From Diplodia intermedia (Eukaryota > Ascomycota > Dothideomycetes > Botryosphaeriales > Botryosphaeriaceae): DNA of 64,000 nucleotides. A program made the position numbers and the translations under genes. Location of the stretch: positions 124,001-188,000 of the forward strand of contig JAKEKT010000019.1 in NCBI GenBank assembly GCA_021495925.1, given 5' to 3'. The first letter of the stretch is position 1; each line of letters begins with the position of its first letter. The notes beneath the pieces were generated by a model. The model saw only the letters and a list, made by a program, of their open reading frames with translations. It ran no database searches and had not been told where the DNA came from. Positions 12,774-21,924 of the stretch are shown here, one piece after another.

Positions 12774-13382
12774 CTACTGCGTCTTGAAGAGCAGAATCGC
12801 ACAGTGCCCCAAGTAGAAGTAAATGAAGTGCTTCGTTTCTGGAACGCCGTCAGCCACAGAAGGATACACAACGCAGCTTGCGGCCTACCATGCGTAACGA
12901 AGCTTCCGAAATTCCTGCCGACGATGCAGTGCCAGGTGGCTCCTCGCTTGTCGTCGAACTGTATCTTGTTAGCGTCTGCGTGGTGTATAAGTTGGGGCTG
13001 GGCGTCTCACCTCTTTCTTAATGTACTGGGCGATGTCCTGGAGCTATATGAGCTTGCAACGGTTCCCGCCGGCAACACGCGCCCACGACATACCTTCTCG
13101 ATGTTGAACTTTTGCATGGCCTCGGTTGCTGCGTGTGAGTCAGTATCTCAGCATGCGAGCGTGGGGAACACAACACTTACCGACTTCAATAGCCTGCTCT
13201 TGCATGTCCAGGGTCTAGGCGATGATTAGCTAGGAGTGAGAGGCTCCAGAGCAGGCGGCGCCTCACCATGTCCGCGGACTTGACCTGGGCTAAAGAGAGC
13301 CGTCAGCGGCGCGGTCGGGGTGATGTGCAAAAAGGGGCAGCTTACCCTCCAGCTTCTCGGGGTTCTTCTCGTTGTTGGCCAT
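12774..13382 (-). CDS. nudG: Dynein light chain LC8, seven exons
   Basis: Small dimeric hub protein and subunit of cytoplasmic dynein, needed for nuclear migration in filamentous fungi (Aspergillus nidulans nudG, yeast Dyn2). Seven exons of 37, 23, 34, 35, 27, 70 and 65 nt (13382-13346, 13289-13267, 13214-13181, 13128-13094, 13037-13011, 12958-12889, 12838-12774) splice to 96 residues. Recognisable blocks in order are [57 protein letters not shown] and [17 protein letters not shown]. These cover the whole LC8 fold, including the strand that binds partner peptides. Most acceptors have a nearby alternative AG; I chose those that keep both frame and family sequence, for instance CTTTAG before exon 2 and CTCCAG before exon 5. 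The gene is divergent from mrd1 with only 369 bases between the two start codons. Confidence 0.93.
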
Positions 13383-13751
13383 GGCGATGACGCACTGCTG
13401 GGGAAACGGATGCGGAGGGTGGGACGATTAGGGACGGGAGAGGAGCAGCGCTATGGAAAGAGATGGAGCAGGCGGGTGGAGCTGATTGGTCAAATATCGC
13501 GAGAGTCTCCGGATGGGGCTGTCCGGCATGTGAGGGCATAAGGGAGTGGCCGCAGGGGGCGGCGGGCTCTGGCGATGCTTGGCGACCGAGTCGGCGCTTC
13601 CGCTGCCACGCTAGGGCCACCAGCCAACCACCGCTCGCCGGCGAAAAAAAAGCCTGCGGGCTCCGCAATATTGTGCAACTGTTTACCTCGCTCTCTGCGC
13701 ACACATAACACTCGCTTGCCGCCCGCTCTCCAGCGCGCCTGGCCTCTCACC
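13383..13751. promoter_or_regulatory. shared divergent promoter region, LC8 / mrd1
   Basis: The 369-base interval between two start codons facing away from each other must hold both promoters and both 5' UTRs. It is GC-rich with an A-run near 13645 and no obvious TATA box. Confidence 0.5.
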
Positions 13752-16501
13752 ATGGCCTCCTCACGCATCTTCGTGCGGAACCTGCCTCCGACCCTCGGCG
13801 AGGCCGACTTCCGCAAGCACTTTGCGCAGAAGGACGCTGTCACCGACGCAAAGTTGCTGGCGCATCGCCGCATCGGCTATGTCGGTTACAAAACCCCAGA
13901 GGCCGCGGAGAAGGCCGTCAAGTACTTCAACAAGACATTCATTCGGATGTCGAGAATAGGCGTCGAGTTAGCCCGATCCGTAAGAAACACCTCTCGGTCC
14001 TGCGCAAGAGTTTGCTAACCGCTCTCCAGATCGACGATGCGCCAGAGCCCAGAAACCGCAAGCGCGCCCCGACCGCAGCGCTGCCAGTAGTGGACAAGGC
14101 GTCTGAGGAGTCGGCGGCGCCGGCGGACAACACTCTCAAGCGCAAGAGAGGTGGCGAGGATGCTGTCGATGCCGATCCTAAGCTCAAGGAATTCCTGGAG
14201 GCCATGAAGCCTGCCAGTAAGAACAAGACATGGGCGAACGACATGCACATCGACCAAACGGCGACTGCAGAGGATAGCAACCACGTCGAGCCGGTCAACG
14301 TACCCGAGGCCGAGAGTGATGACGAGTATCAAACGGTTCAGAAAAAGCCCAGACACTCTGAGTCGACGGCTGTGGCTGAAACATCCGATGTTCCCGCACC
14401 AGCTGCCCAGCCATCAAGTGAAAGCTTGTCTGGAGACGAACAAGATGGAGAGGAATTGGCCGAGTCGGGGCCAGTATCCGACCTTGACTGGCTGCGTGCC
14501 AAGACAAGCCGAACGCTGGATGTCGTTGACGATGATGAGGAAGAGCTCACACATCGTCCGAAGTCTCCTGAGAAGGAGGCTCCCGTCACAGTGGCTGACA
14601 AGGAGACGGAGTTGGCCGATGATGTCCAACCGCCTACTTCGGGTGGCGGTGCAGTCGCCGACAGAACCGATACCCAGGTCAACTCTGACGTCGAGGGCAT
14701 CCGGCAGACCGGGCGTCTGTTCCTCCGGAATTTGCCCTTTGATGTTTCGGAGGATGATCTGCGGGGCCACTGCAATTCCTTCGGTGCCCTGGAAGAGGTT
14801 AGTTCTCAACATTCCTTTTACCCTGCATGCCTCTTTCGTGATGAACACCAGATAGGGACAACCGATGCAATGCATTTGAGGAGACCCTGGGAGAAAATTT
14901 TAGTAGATGCTTCTCATTTTCTGATCTTTCTATGAGGCTTCATCCCCTTCATTTCCCATTGGCCTTTTCACAATTCGGATGCTAATGCCTCATAATAGGT
15001 ACATGTCCCTCTCGATCCGAAGACGGGCAAGGGCAAGGGGTTCGCTTACGTTCTTTTCGAGGATCCTGAGCACGCTGTCCGGGCTTATGAGGAGCTCGAC
15101 GGCAGAGTCTTTCAAGGCCGTCTTCTCCACATCATTCCTGCTACCGCAAAGCGAGAAAACAAGCTCGACGAATTCGCCATCTCGAAATTGCCGATCAAGC
15201 AGCAGAAACGCATCCAGCAAAAGGCGCAGGCTGCCACCTCGACATTCAACTGGAACTCTCTGTACATGAATGCCGATGCTGTTGTCTCGTCTGTTGCCGA
15301 TCGTCTCGGAGTCAACAAGTCTGAAGTGCTTGATCCTACGTCTTCCGATGCCGCTGTCAAGCAAGCCCATGCGGAAACGCACATCATTCAAGAGACCAAG
15401 GCGTACTTCACACAGAATGGAGTTGACCTCGACGCCTTCAAGAAGAAGGCTAGAGGGGATACTGCCATCCTAGTGAAGAACTTCACCTACGGTACCACAG
15501 CCGACGAACTCAGGAAGATGTTTGAAGAGCATGGGACCATCACCCGCTTCCTGATGCCTCCCAGTGGCACCATTGCCATTGTCGAGTTTGCGCAGGCTCC
15601 TCAGGCCCGCGCTGCATTCGCGTCGCTTGCCTACAGGAAAGTCAAAGATTCCATTCTCTTCCTCGAGAAGGCTCCGAAGGATCTGTTCAAGGAGGGTTTC
15701 ACACCGCAGGCTATGCCTACCGCTGTTGCCCCCGGCCCCGAGGGCAAGGCTAGACTCGCCGCTTCTGACCTGCTTGCCGCGGAGGCCGCACCTGATCAGG
15801 TTGATTCTTCCACCCTCTATGTCAGGAACCTCAACTTCTCGACAACGACGCAACGCCTGACAGAGGTTTTCCGACCTCTCGACGGGTTCGTGTCTGCACG
15901 CGTCAAAACCAAGACAGATCCGAAGAAGCCGGGACAAATTCTCAGCATGGGCTTCGGCTTTCTTGAGTTCCGAACCAAGGAGCAAGCCCAGGCTGCCCTC
16001 GCCGCAATGGACGGTTACAACCTCGATGGTTACAAGCTCGCGATCAAGGCGTCCAACAAAGGTCTCGATGCGGCCGAGGAGCGGCGTAAAGAGGACAAGG
16101 CTCGGAAGGCAGCCGGTCGGCAGACCAAAATCATCATCAAGAACTTGCCGTTCGAGGCAACCAAGAAGGACGTACGCGCTTTATTTGGTGCCTACGGACA
16201 GCTCCGCTCGGTGCGCGTACCTAAGAAATTCGACGCCTCAGCGAGGGGTTTCGCGTTTGCCGACTTCACGACTCCTCGCGAGGCGGAGAACGCCATGGAC
16301 GCGCTCCGCAGTACCCACTTGCTTGGCCGCAAATTGGTCCTGGACTTCGCCTCTGAGGATCCGGAGGACGCTGAAGAGGAGATTGCCAAGATGCAGAAGA
16401 AAGTTGGCACGCAGGTCAACAAGGTGGCCCTGCAAAACCTCACGGGTGCCGGGAGAAAGAAATTTAATGTCGCAGGCACTGACGAGCTCGAAGAAGCTTA
16501 A
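13752..16501 (+). CDS. mrd1: Multiple RNA-binding domain protein Mrd1
   Basis: Nucleolar RNA-binding protein that associates with the 35S pre-rRNA and U3 snoRNA and is required for the early cleavages that release 18S rRNA (known for yeast Mrd1). Three exons (13752-13979, 14030-14797, 14999-16501) give 832 residues, a typical length for the family. Five RRM domains can be placed: ~4-72 (RIFVRNLPPT with a GYVGYK RNP1-like strand), ~302-380 (RLFLRNLPFD; GKGFAYVLF), ~486-560 (AILVKNFTYGTT; a divergent RRM), ~602-685 (TLYVRNLNFSTT; GFGFLEF) and ~708-785 (KIIIKNLPFEAT; RGFAFADF). The long acidic Ser/Pro/Glu linker between RRM1 and RRM2 is also usual in Mrd1. Intron 1 is 50 nt with CTAAC. Intron 2 is 201 nt and splits RRM2 right after GALEE. 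Identity is secure from domain number and order. Confidence 0.95.
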
Positions 16502-17496
16502 GACGGTAAAAGAGACGGAAATCCCAAGGATTTTGCCTACGCGGTCCTTAGCCGGCTGCCCGCGTTGCCCCCTTGCTTCTTCGGCGAAACGCGATGTCGA
16601 GCGCGCCACTCTGGTTTGCTACCCCTTTGGAGGACTGCCATGGCTGATTCCCATTGCCTGGGCCCGCCACCGGCGGACAGGACAGCACGATCTCGTCTCG
16701 GTAGCGGACGGCCGAAATTCAGTGTGCAGGTGGGAAACGTCCTGAAGTCTTCTCCACCGCGTCCGTGAAAACCTTGCTGCGACTGATGTCTTAGGCGCGC
16801 GTACCGTCCACGCGAAACAGAAATCAAGGGCCATGACGCCTAGCAAACCAATTTCTTTCTGCTCTCACACGCTAACCTCCGTCGCATTCCTGTCGAAAGA
16901 CTCGGCTCAACTGCCGCAGCGCTGCCCACGGAGTGGGTGTGAAGAACATTCCTCGCATAGGCTACATCCCTGGCACCGCAAGAGGGGTCTCAACTCACCA
17001 GAACGACCATGTTTGGGGGCGAAAGGCCCGGCCAGCCCTTGCTTATCAGGCTAACATGATAGAATAGAAGGAAGTCAGCATTCTTCTAGTAGTCAATCTA
17101 TGAAAATCAGACAAGAACGTCAACAAACGTCCATGAAATCCAGCCAATCCCGTCGCGCCGTGAATCTTGGTTAGATTTGGCTTTCCTTATGTCATTGATC
17201 GACCCACGCCTCTCCTGCCGGCCGTTTCCATGGTGCCCTGCGGCATTGTTCGACAACGAGGCTCCTTTCTGAGTCCAACACCCAGCCTCCTATAAACAAC
17301 AGTCCACTTCTCTTGCATTCCCACCTCGCCGTCCACATTCTCTTTCTCTGTCAAGTCATTCCTTTGGTCCAGCTCTCTACGTTCCTTCGTCTTTGACTGC
17401 TCTGCTCGAAAGAGCGAAGCCCAGAACCCAGACATTCTTACTTTTGAACCCTCATTCTTATCCCATCGCGCGGCATTCCCTTCCCGAAACCACATA
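16502..17496. other. mrd1 to abaA intergenic region
   Basis: Tandem spacing of about 1 kb containing the mrd1 3' UTR and the abaA promoter/leader. The last ~250 bases before the abaA start are CT-rich. No coding signal was recognised. I did not find a clear cluster of CATTCY elements, the AbaA binding motif, that would argue for autoregulation. Confidence 0.5.
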
Positions 17497-20290
17497 ATGG
17501 AGAGAAGCTCATGCATCCTGCCCTCTAACGCGCCGGCTCTTCACGATAGTATCATCGACGACATAGGAGTTGCGAGACCGATCCTGCAGGAGCGTTGCAG
17601 CAACCGCCAGCAGGATTTCCTAGACACCGACCACCGCAAGCATGGTCTATATCAGCCCGCCGAGAACTTCTACAACAACAGCGCGGCACAGGGCTATCTA
17701 GCATCCGCCCAGAGCTCGCACGCGGGCTACGCGGCGTCCGCCTGGCTCGCCGACGAGGACGAGCGGGTCAGACAGGAGGCGGCTCGGCTGTGGCGGATGC
17801 TGTCACGGTCGGACGCGTATCGGAAGTATCGAGCGCGGCAGCCGAAAGACTGCAGAGAACAGGATCAGAAATGGCCCGAACACATGGAGCTGGCCTTCTT
17901 CTCAGGTAGGACCGCTCTTGCCGACCAATGGGAATTATCGTGGCACTGACGTGTTCTTGCATTGCAGCGCTGGTCAAGTACCCGCCAATGGGCCGCCGCA
18001 AGCAGATGCACGAGGGGAAACCCCGCGGACGGAACGAACTCATAGCGTATGCCATCGAGAAGTGGACCGGTGAGGCTCGGTCGAGGAAGCAGGTTTCGAG
18101 CCACATCCAAGTGTTAAAACCGCTCTTCAAGGAGTACCCGAAGAGTCAGTATACTCAACCTCGTCCGCCGTCAGCTGTCTCCCCACACGCGTGCTGACCC
18201 GTGCAGTCATGAGGTACATGTCCAAGGAAGATCTCGACCACCGCCGTCATCATCGGCACAACTCTAATGACATGCTTCGGCGGCGCTTTGGGGCCTCGGC
18301 GAGCATGCGGCCGCTGGACTTCAACTCCATCGACCAAGGCTCGATATACGCGCCTCAGCAACATGCCGCGCTGCCGCCGCCGCGCCAGATGCTTTCATCA
18401 AGCCCCGCCTTGATCCCCGCGTGTTTTGAGATGAACGCTCGGGACACGACTTCTGACCCTCCCCGCTCCCTACACTGCTTCACGCGCTTCCACAAGCGCG
18501 CCGAGCAGGCGCCGCTCTATGTCTCTGATCTGCAGGACCAATCGTCCGGCATACCGAAGCACCTTCGAGACATGCTGGACGATAAGGATGGGCTGATAAA
18601 CTGCGACGTCATCCTCGCAGAGTCGAGCATCGAGCTGATGGCAATGCATGCTCCTGGGGACAGCACCGAGCTTGGCATCCAAATCGAGTTCAACAGCACC
18701 TACGAGTACGCGCTGTACGACCACTTCGAGTCCCACACGCGCTTCTACACCGGCGACGACCTCGCAACGGAGCCCAAGAGCGTGCTGGGCTACGACCAGC
18801 ACTACAAACGACTGCACGCCGTGGCGGGCACGTTCGGCAGCGGCTTCTGGGCAGGCAAGCTGGGCGAGCTGTCACTAATCATGCGGAAAGCGTACAAGAA
18901 GAAAGGGGATCTGGTTCCAGCACGCGGCGCCGTACAGGCTGACGACGAAAGGCTTCAGCAGGCCCGCGAGCACGCCAACCAGACGCTGGAGGCGCTCAGT
19001 GCGGTCCAGGAAATCTTCGCCGTGCCTCGAGGCAGCATCGCCGCCGCCAGCGGGTACGGGACCGAGTTGCCAGCCCCGGAACGCGTTCTCATCGTCGGAT
19101 GGACATTCCGGCACGCGGACGCCGGCGTGGCTGGAGCGACGACCTGGCGCCGCGTCGTGCTGCCCCACCAGCAAGCCAGCAAGGAGGAAGCCGCCCTCAA
19201 GCAGGAGGCCTCCCAGCCTTCCTTCATGGACGGTGGTTCCGGCTCGCTCAAGCAGGAAACCGGCAACCTCCCCTACGGCGGCCTCACGCTCGACACGATG
19301 CCGGGCAGCGGCCTCATGACGCCCACCACCTCCACCCACCCTTCGTTCGACGCCTCGGCCCACAACGGCGGCTTCGACCTCGACCCGCTGTCGGCCATCG
19401 GCGGGCCCTTTTCCGCCGGCTCCGTCGCCGCCGCCATGGCGCCCCTCTCGGCCGCCTCGTCGTCGGCGCCGTCGCTCTACCAACATCACTCGCAGCACCA
19501 CCACAACCCCCACCACTCCCACTCCCACCACCACCACCACCAGCCCCTCTCCTCCTCCTCCTCCGACCTCGTCTCCACCCTCACCCTCCCCCAACAGCAG
19601 CAGCAACAACAACAACCCTCCTCCTCCGTCGTCGACCACAACGCCCTCGACTTCACCGGCGGCGCCATCAACGTGTGGATGGAGCCCTCCGTCTCCATGC
19701 AAGGCTACTACGACATCGCCGCCGCCGCCGCCGCCGCCTCGTCGTCGTCGCAGCACCCGTCGCCGCTCGAGCAGCACGCCCACCACCTGCACTCCCACCA
19801 CCACCACAACCCCCACCCCCACCACCACCACCACCATCACATGGGTCTGGGAACACCGGGAGCTGGTGGTGGCGGCGCAGCGCATCCGCCGCCCCCGCCG
19901 TCGCACACGCCGGTGGGCTACGGCCCCGGCCCCGGTGCGGGTGGCGTGGGCGACGCGTATCATCCGCGCGGCGCGCCCAGCTGGGGCGGCTACGGCGCGT
20001 TGTTGGAGGACGCGGGGTGGGGGACGGCGGCTACGGCTGCGACGACGAATGGTAATGGCGGCGGGGGTAATGGTAATGGTAATGGAGGGGGGTACGGCGA
20101 CGGCGTCGTTGCTGGGAAGGATGGGGTCGTCGTTGACGGTGGCGTGGTGGGGCAGGGGAAGCTTTATCTGGACGAGGCGGGGCAGCAGCAGGGTGGCGGC
20201 GGCGGCGGCGGCGGTGGTGGTGGTGGAGGGGGAGGGGGATATCATCATCATCAGGGAGGGAGGAGGGACAGTGGGATGTTGGGGTTGTAA
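17497..20290 (+). CDS. abaA: TEA/ATTS-domain conidiation regulator AbaA
   Basis: Transcription factor of the asexual sporulation cascade (BrlA-AbaA-WetA in Aspergillus), acting in phialide differentiation. Three exons (17497-17905, 17968-18144, 18207-20290) give 889 residues. The TEA DNA-binding domain spans about residues 126-195, across both introns: [20 protein letters not shown], then [20 protein letters not shown], then [18 protein letters not shown]. The region after it ([20 protein letters not shown] and the blocks up to about residue 510) is also conserved-looking and non-repetitive. From about residue 600 the protein is built of homopolymer runs: His, Ser, Gln, Ala, Gly/Asn and a final Gly run before a His/Arg-rich end. 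These are encoded by near-perfect triplet repeats (CAC, CAG/CAA, GCC, GGC). Both introns are 62 nt and phase 1. The start was chosen as the only in-frame ATG ahead of the domain with an adequate context. Identification as AbaA rather than another TEA protein rests on the domain plus filamentous-fungus context. Confidence 0.9.
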
Positions 20291-20319
20291 ATGGTGGGTG
20301 GCATGGGGGTTTTTGGTCT

Positions 20320-20320
20320 G

Positions 20321-20356
<36 letters not shown>
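20320..20356 (+). repeat. (TC)n(TG)n compound microsatellite
   Basis: About 12 TC units run directly into about 6 TG units, some 30 bases after the abaA stop codon. It probably lies in the 3' UTR. Length is likely to vary between isolates. Confidence 0.9.
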
Positions 20357-20885
20357 AGTGAGTGTCGTTCGTTCTTTCGTTTCTTTCGAGCTGTGTGTTT
20401 ATTTTGTCTGCTTTTATACTGTTTGTCTTGTTGATCCAGAAGAATTTCGGGAAAGAAGTGACGATCGGGGATGGACTGTTATGTACGAGATGATGGAGAG
20501 ATAAAAGAAGAAAAAAAAAAGCGGGGGGGAGGATGGAGATGATCGAGAGAGGAGGGAACGGAAAGGGGTTTGGACGCTCGCTGATTTGCGCCGGCTGACT
20601 GAACTGATTGACTGATTGAACTGACCTGACTAGCTGACCCAAGCGGCTTTGGAACCTTGTTGCACCTGTCTATTTTACGCAATCTTGCATGACCCGGTCA
20701 TGCCAGTGTCGGTTTTATATACCCCTACCGACCATTTCACCGGAAAAAAAGTTTTCGTTTTCTTTTCGCAGCAGTCGCTTCCTGTCCACTGTTCGGCTTG
20801 TCTACAACTCACTCGTTCTTGCTCGATAAATCGTCACTTTTTTATTTATAGTAGGTAGCTTTTTTTTTTTTTTTGAGTCCCTTGC

Positions 20886-20897
20886 CCCTAACCCTAA
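20886..20897 (+). repeat. two-unit telomere-like motif
   Basis: Two exact CCCTAA units, the fungal telomere repeat, follow a T-run. Two units can arise by chance. Confidence 0.4.
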
Positions 20898-21315
20898 TTT
20901 GAAAAATATGGTTATTCGCTGTCATTGTTTTCCCGTCGAATCGACCTTGGGTCTCTCTGTGTATGCTAGACGTAAATGCTTAGTTACTAAATTTATTTTT
21001 GGCCAATCTTTCGTGAGAACACTCGTAAAATTGCACTCAAGCAACATAAAAGATGGTGCAAATCCACAAGACACGTCTGATGCAGTGTGTGCGAGTATGG
21101 CCAGATCGTTTGCATTCAATGTCGGAGGCGATGTCATGATACTTTGCTAATCCAAACAATCAAGTCCTTACTCCTGCGTAACAAAACGAATAGGCCCCAG
21201 GACATTGGGCTTGAGCCAGCAAAAGGAAAGGTCGACGAAACCACGCGGTCCGCCTAAAGCTGCCCCACTCCGGCCCCCTCCGGCCCCCTCCGGCGGAGGA
21301 GAAGAAAAAAAGGGC

Positions 21316-21322
21316 AAAAAAA
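21316..21322 (-). terminator. candidate RNA polymerase III terminator (T7)
   Basis: Seven A on the + strand, hence seven T on the transcribed side, about 46 nt past the tRNA discriminator base. A second T7 follows at 21311-21305. The intervening trailer holds two inverted repeats. Confidence 0.5.
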
Positions 21323-21403
21323 GATAACTTGCTAACCAGTCTGAGACTGGTAAGACTTCTCAGGTCTTGCAGCTTCTGTGGATCGAACACAGTACCTCCA
21401 GAT

Positions 21404-21436
21404 ACCGCACAGATGATGCTGATGGGCTGAAGTGGA
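21404..21436 (-). other. canonical tRNA intron (position 37/38)
   Basis: 33 nt directly after ACTGAAG and before A38. Its sixth to eleventh bases (CTTCAG) can pair with CTGAAG of the anticodon loop, the anticodon-intron pairing typical of tRNA-Phe introns. Its last eight bases, TGTGCGGT, match the complement of bases 10-17 of the other insertion. Confidence 0.8.
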
Positions 21437-21443
21437 CTTCAGT

Positions 21444-21499
21444 CTATTTCATTGTTAGTGAATGAGTCGAGAGATAGAAGATTGTGCGGTGGCACGAAC
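21444..21499 (-). other. 56-nt spliceosomal-intron-like insertion in tRNA anticodon stem
   Basis: It starts GTTCGT, a donor also used by intron 2 of the Clr5-domain gene in this window. It carries CACTAACA, a perfect branch-site motif, and ends TAG eleven bases after the branch A. Flanking exon bases are CCAG before and ACTG after, so it follows an AG like many protosplice sites. An internal GTGC/GCAC hairpin is possible. All these are spliceosomal hallmarks, inside a pol III gene. Whether it is spliced, and by which machinery, is unknown. Confidence 0.7.
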
Positions 21500-21529
21500 C
21501 TGGCGCTCTCCCAAGTGAGCTAAAGCTGC

Positions 21530-21924
21530 TGATTGGTTGATAGAAGCTGCAACTGCCTGTTAATCATATGTCAACTGGAAAAGCAGCAGCAGTGAGGCCA
21601 GAGAATCGCACGAAGCAGACCTCAAATTTTCACCCCACGGTAGACGGCGGGGGCTCGGCAAGGGGCCACGTCTTCACACGTGATCTCGTCTCCCACCTTA
21701 TCTTATCTCGACGCGTCTGCCTGCGCCTTCCCATCCACGCGCGCTGGGAAACTATTTCGCGTCGTCGTCCCATTGTCCAGCCACTTTTTTAGTCGGGTTC
21801 TAGTCTGCCCCAACGCACGCAAACGGAAGCCACAAAAGATTGGTTCTCGTTTAGGAATTGGAGAGAAACCAACAGAAGCGGCCCAGGAAAAGAGAGAGAG
21901 AAAAAGAAAAAGGCAGAAAACGAA
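21530..21924. other. spacer between tRNA locus and dsRBD gene
   Basis: Divergent interval containing the dsRBD-gene promoter. The last 60 bases before the start are purine-rich (AGAGAGAGAAAAAG). Nothing else was recognised. Confidence 0.5.

Larger units (their letters stand above)
20291..21300. other. abaA 3' region and AT-rich spacer
   Basis: Contains a CT/GT microsatellite, two long T-runs, a two-unit telomere-like motif and a short CCCCTCCGG tandem repeat near 21265-21295. No gene was recognised. Confidence 0.5.
21368..21529 (-). tRNA. tRNA-Phe(GAA)-like gene with two interruptions
   Basis: Read on the minus strand, three pieces join into a complete cloverleaf: 21529-21500, 21443-21437 and 21403-21369, plus discriminator A at 21368. 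The acceptor is GCAGCTT with AAGCTGC, seven perfect pairs. The D arm is GCTC/GAGC with loop ACTTGGGA. The anticodon stem is CCAGA/TCTGG with loop CTGAAGA, so the anticodon is GAA. The variable loop is AGGTA, and the T arm is CTGTG/CACAG with loop TTCGATC. This is nearly identical to yeast tRNA-Phe (known sequence). Differences in the acceptor are compensated, while bases 15 (C) and 48 (A) lose the usual Levitt pair. A canonical 33-nt intron sits after base 37. A further 56-nt insertion breaks the anticodon stem between bases 30 and 31, a position unknown to me for fungal nuclear tRNA introns. The box B sequence is intact and box A carries the C15 change. It could be a functional gene or a pseudogene; its Phe origin is secure. 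Confidence 0.85.

Noticed and set aside
18875..20251. 458-codon open frame on the - strand
   Set aside because: Antisense shadow of the AbaA triplet-repeat region (poly-Val/Gly/Arg).
20886..20897. interstitial telomere seed from a chromosome fusion
   Set aside because: Only two repeat units and no degenerate continuation; chance is sufficient.
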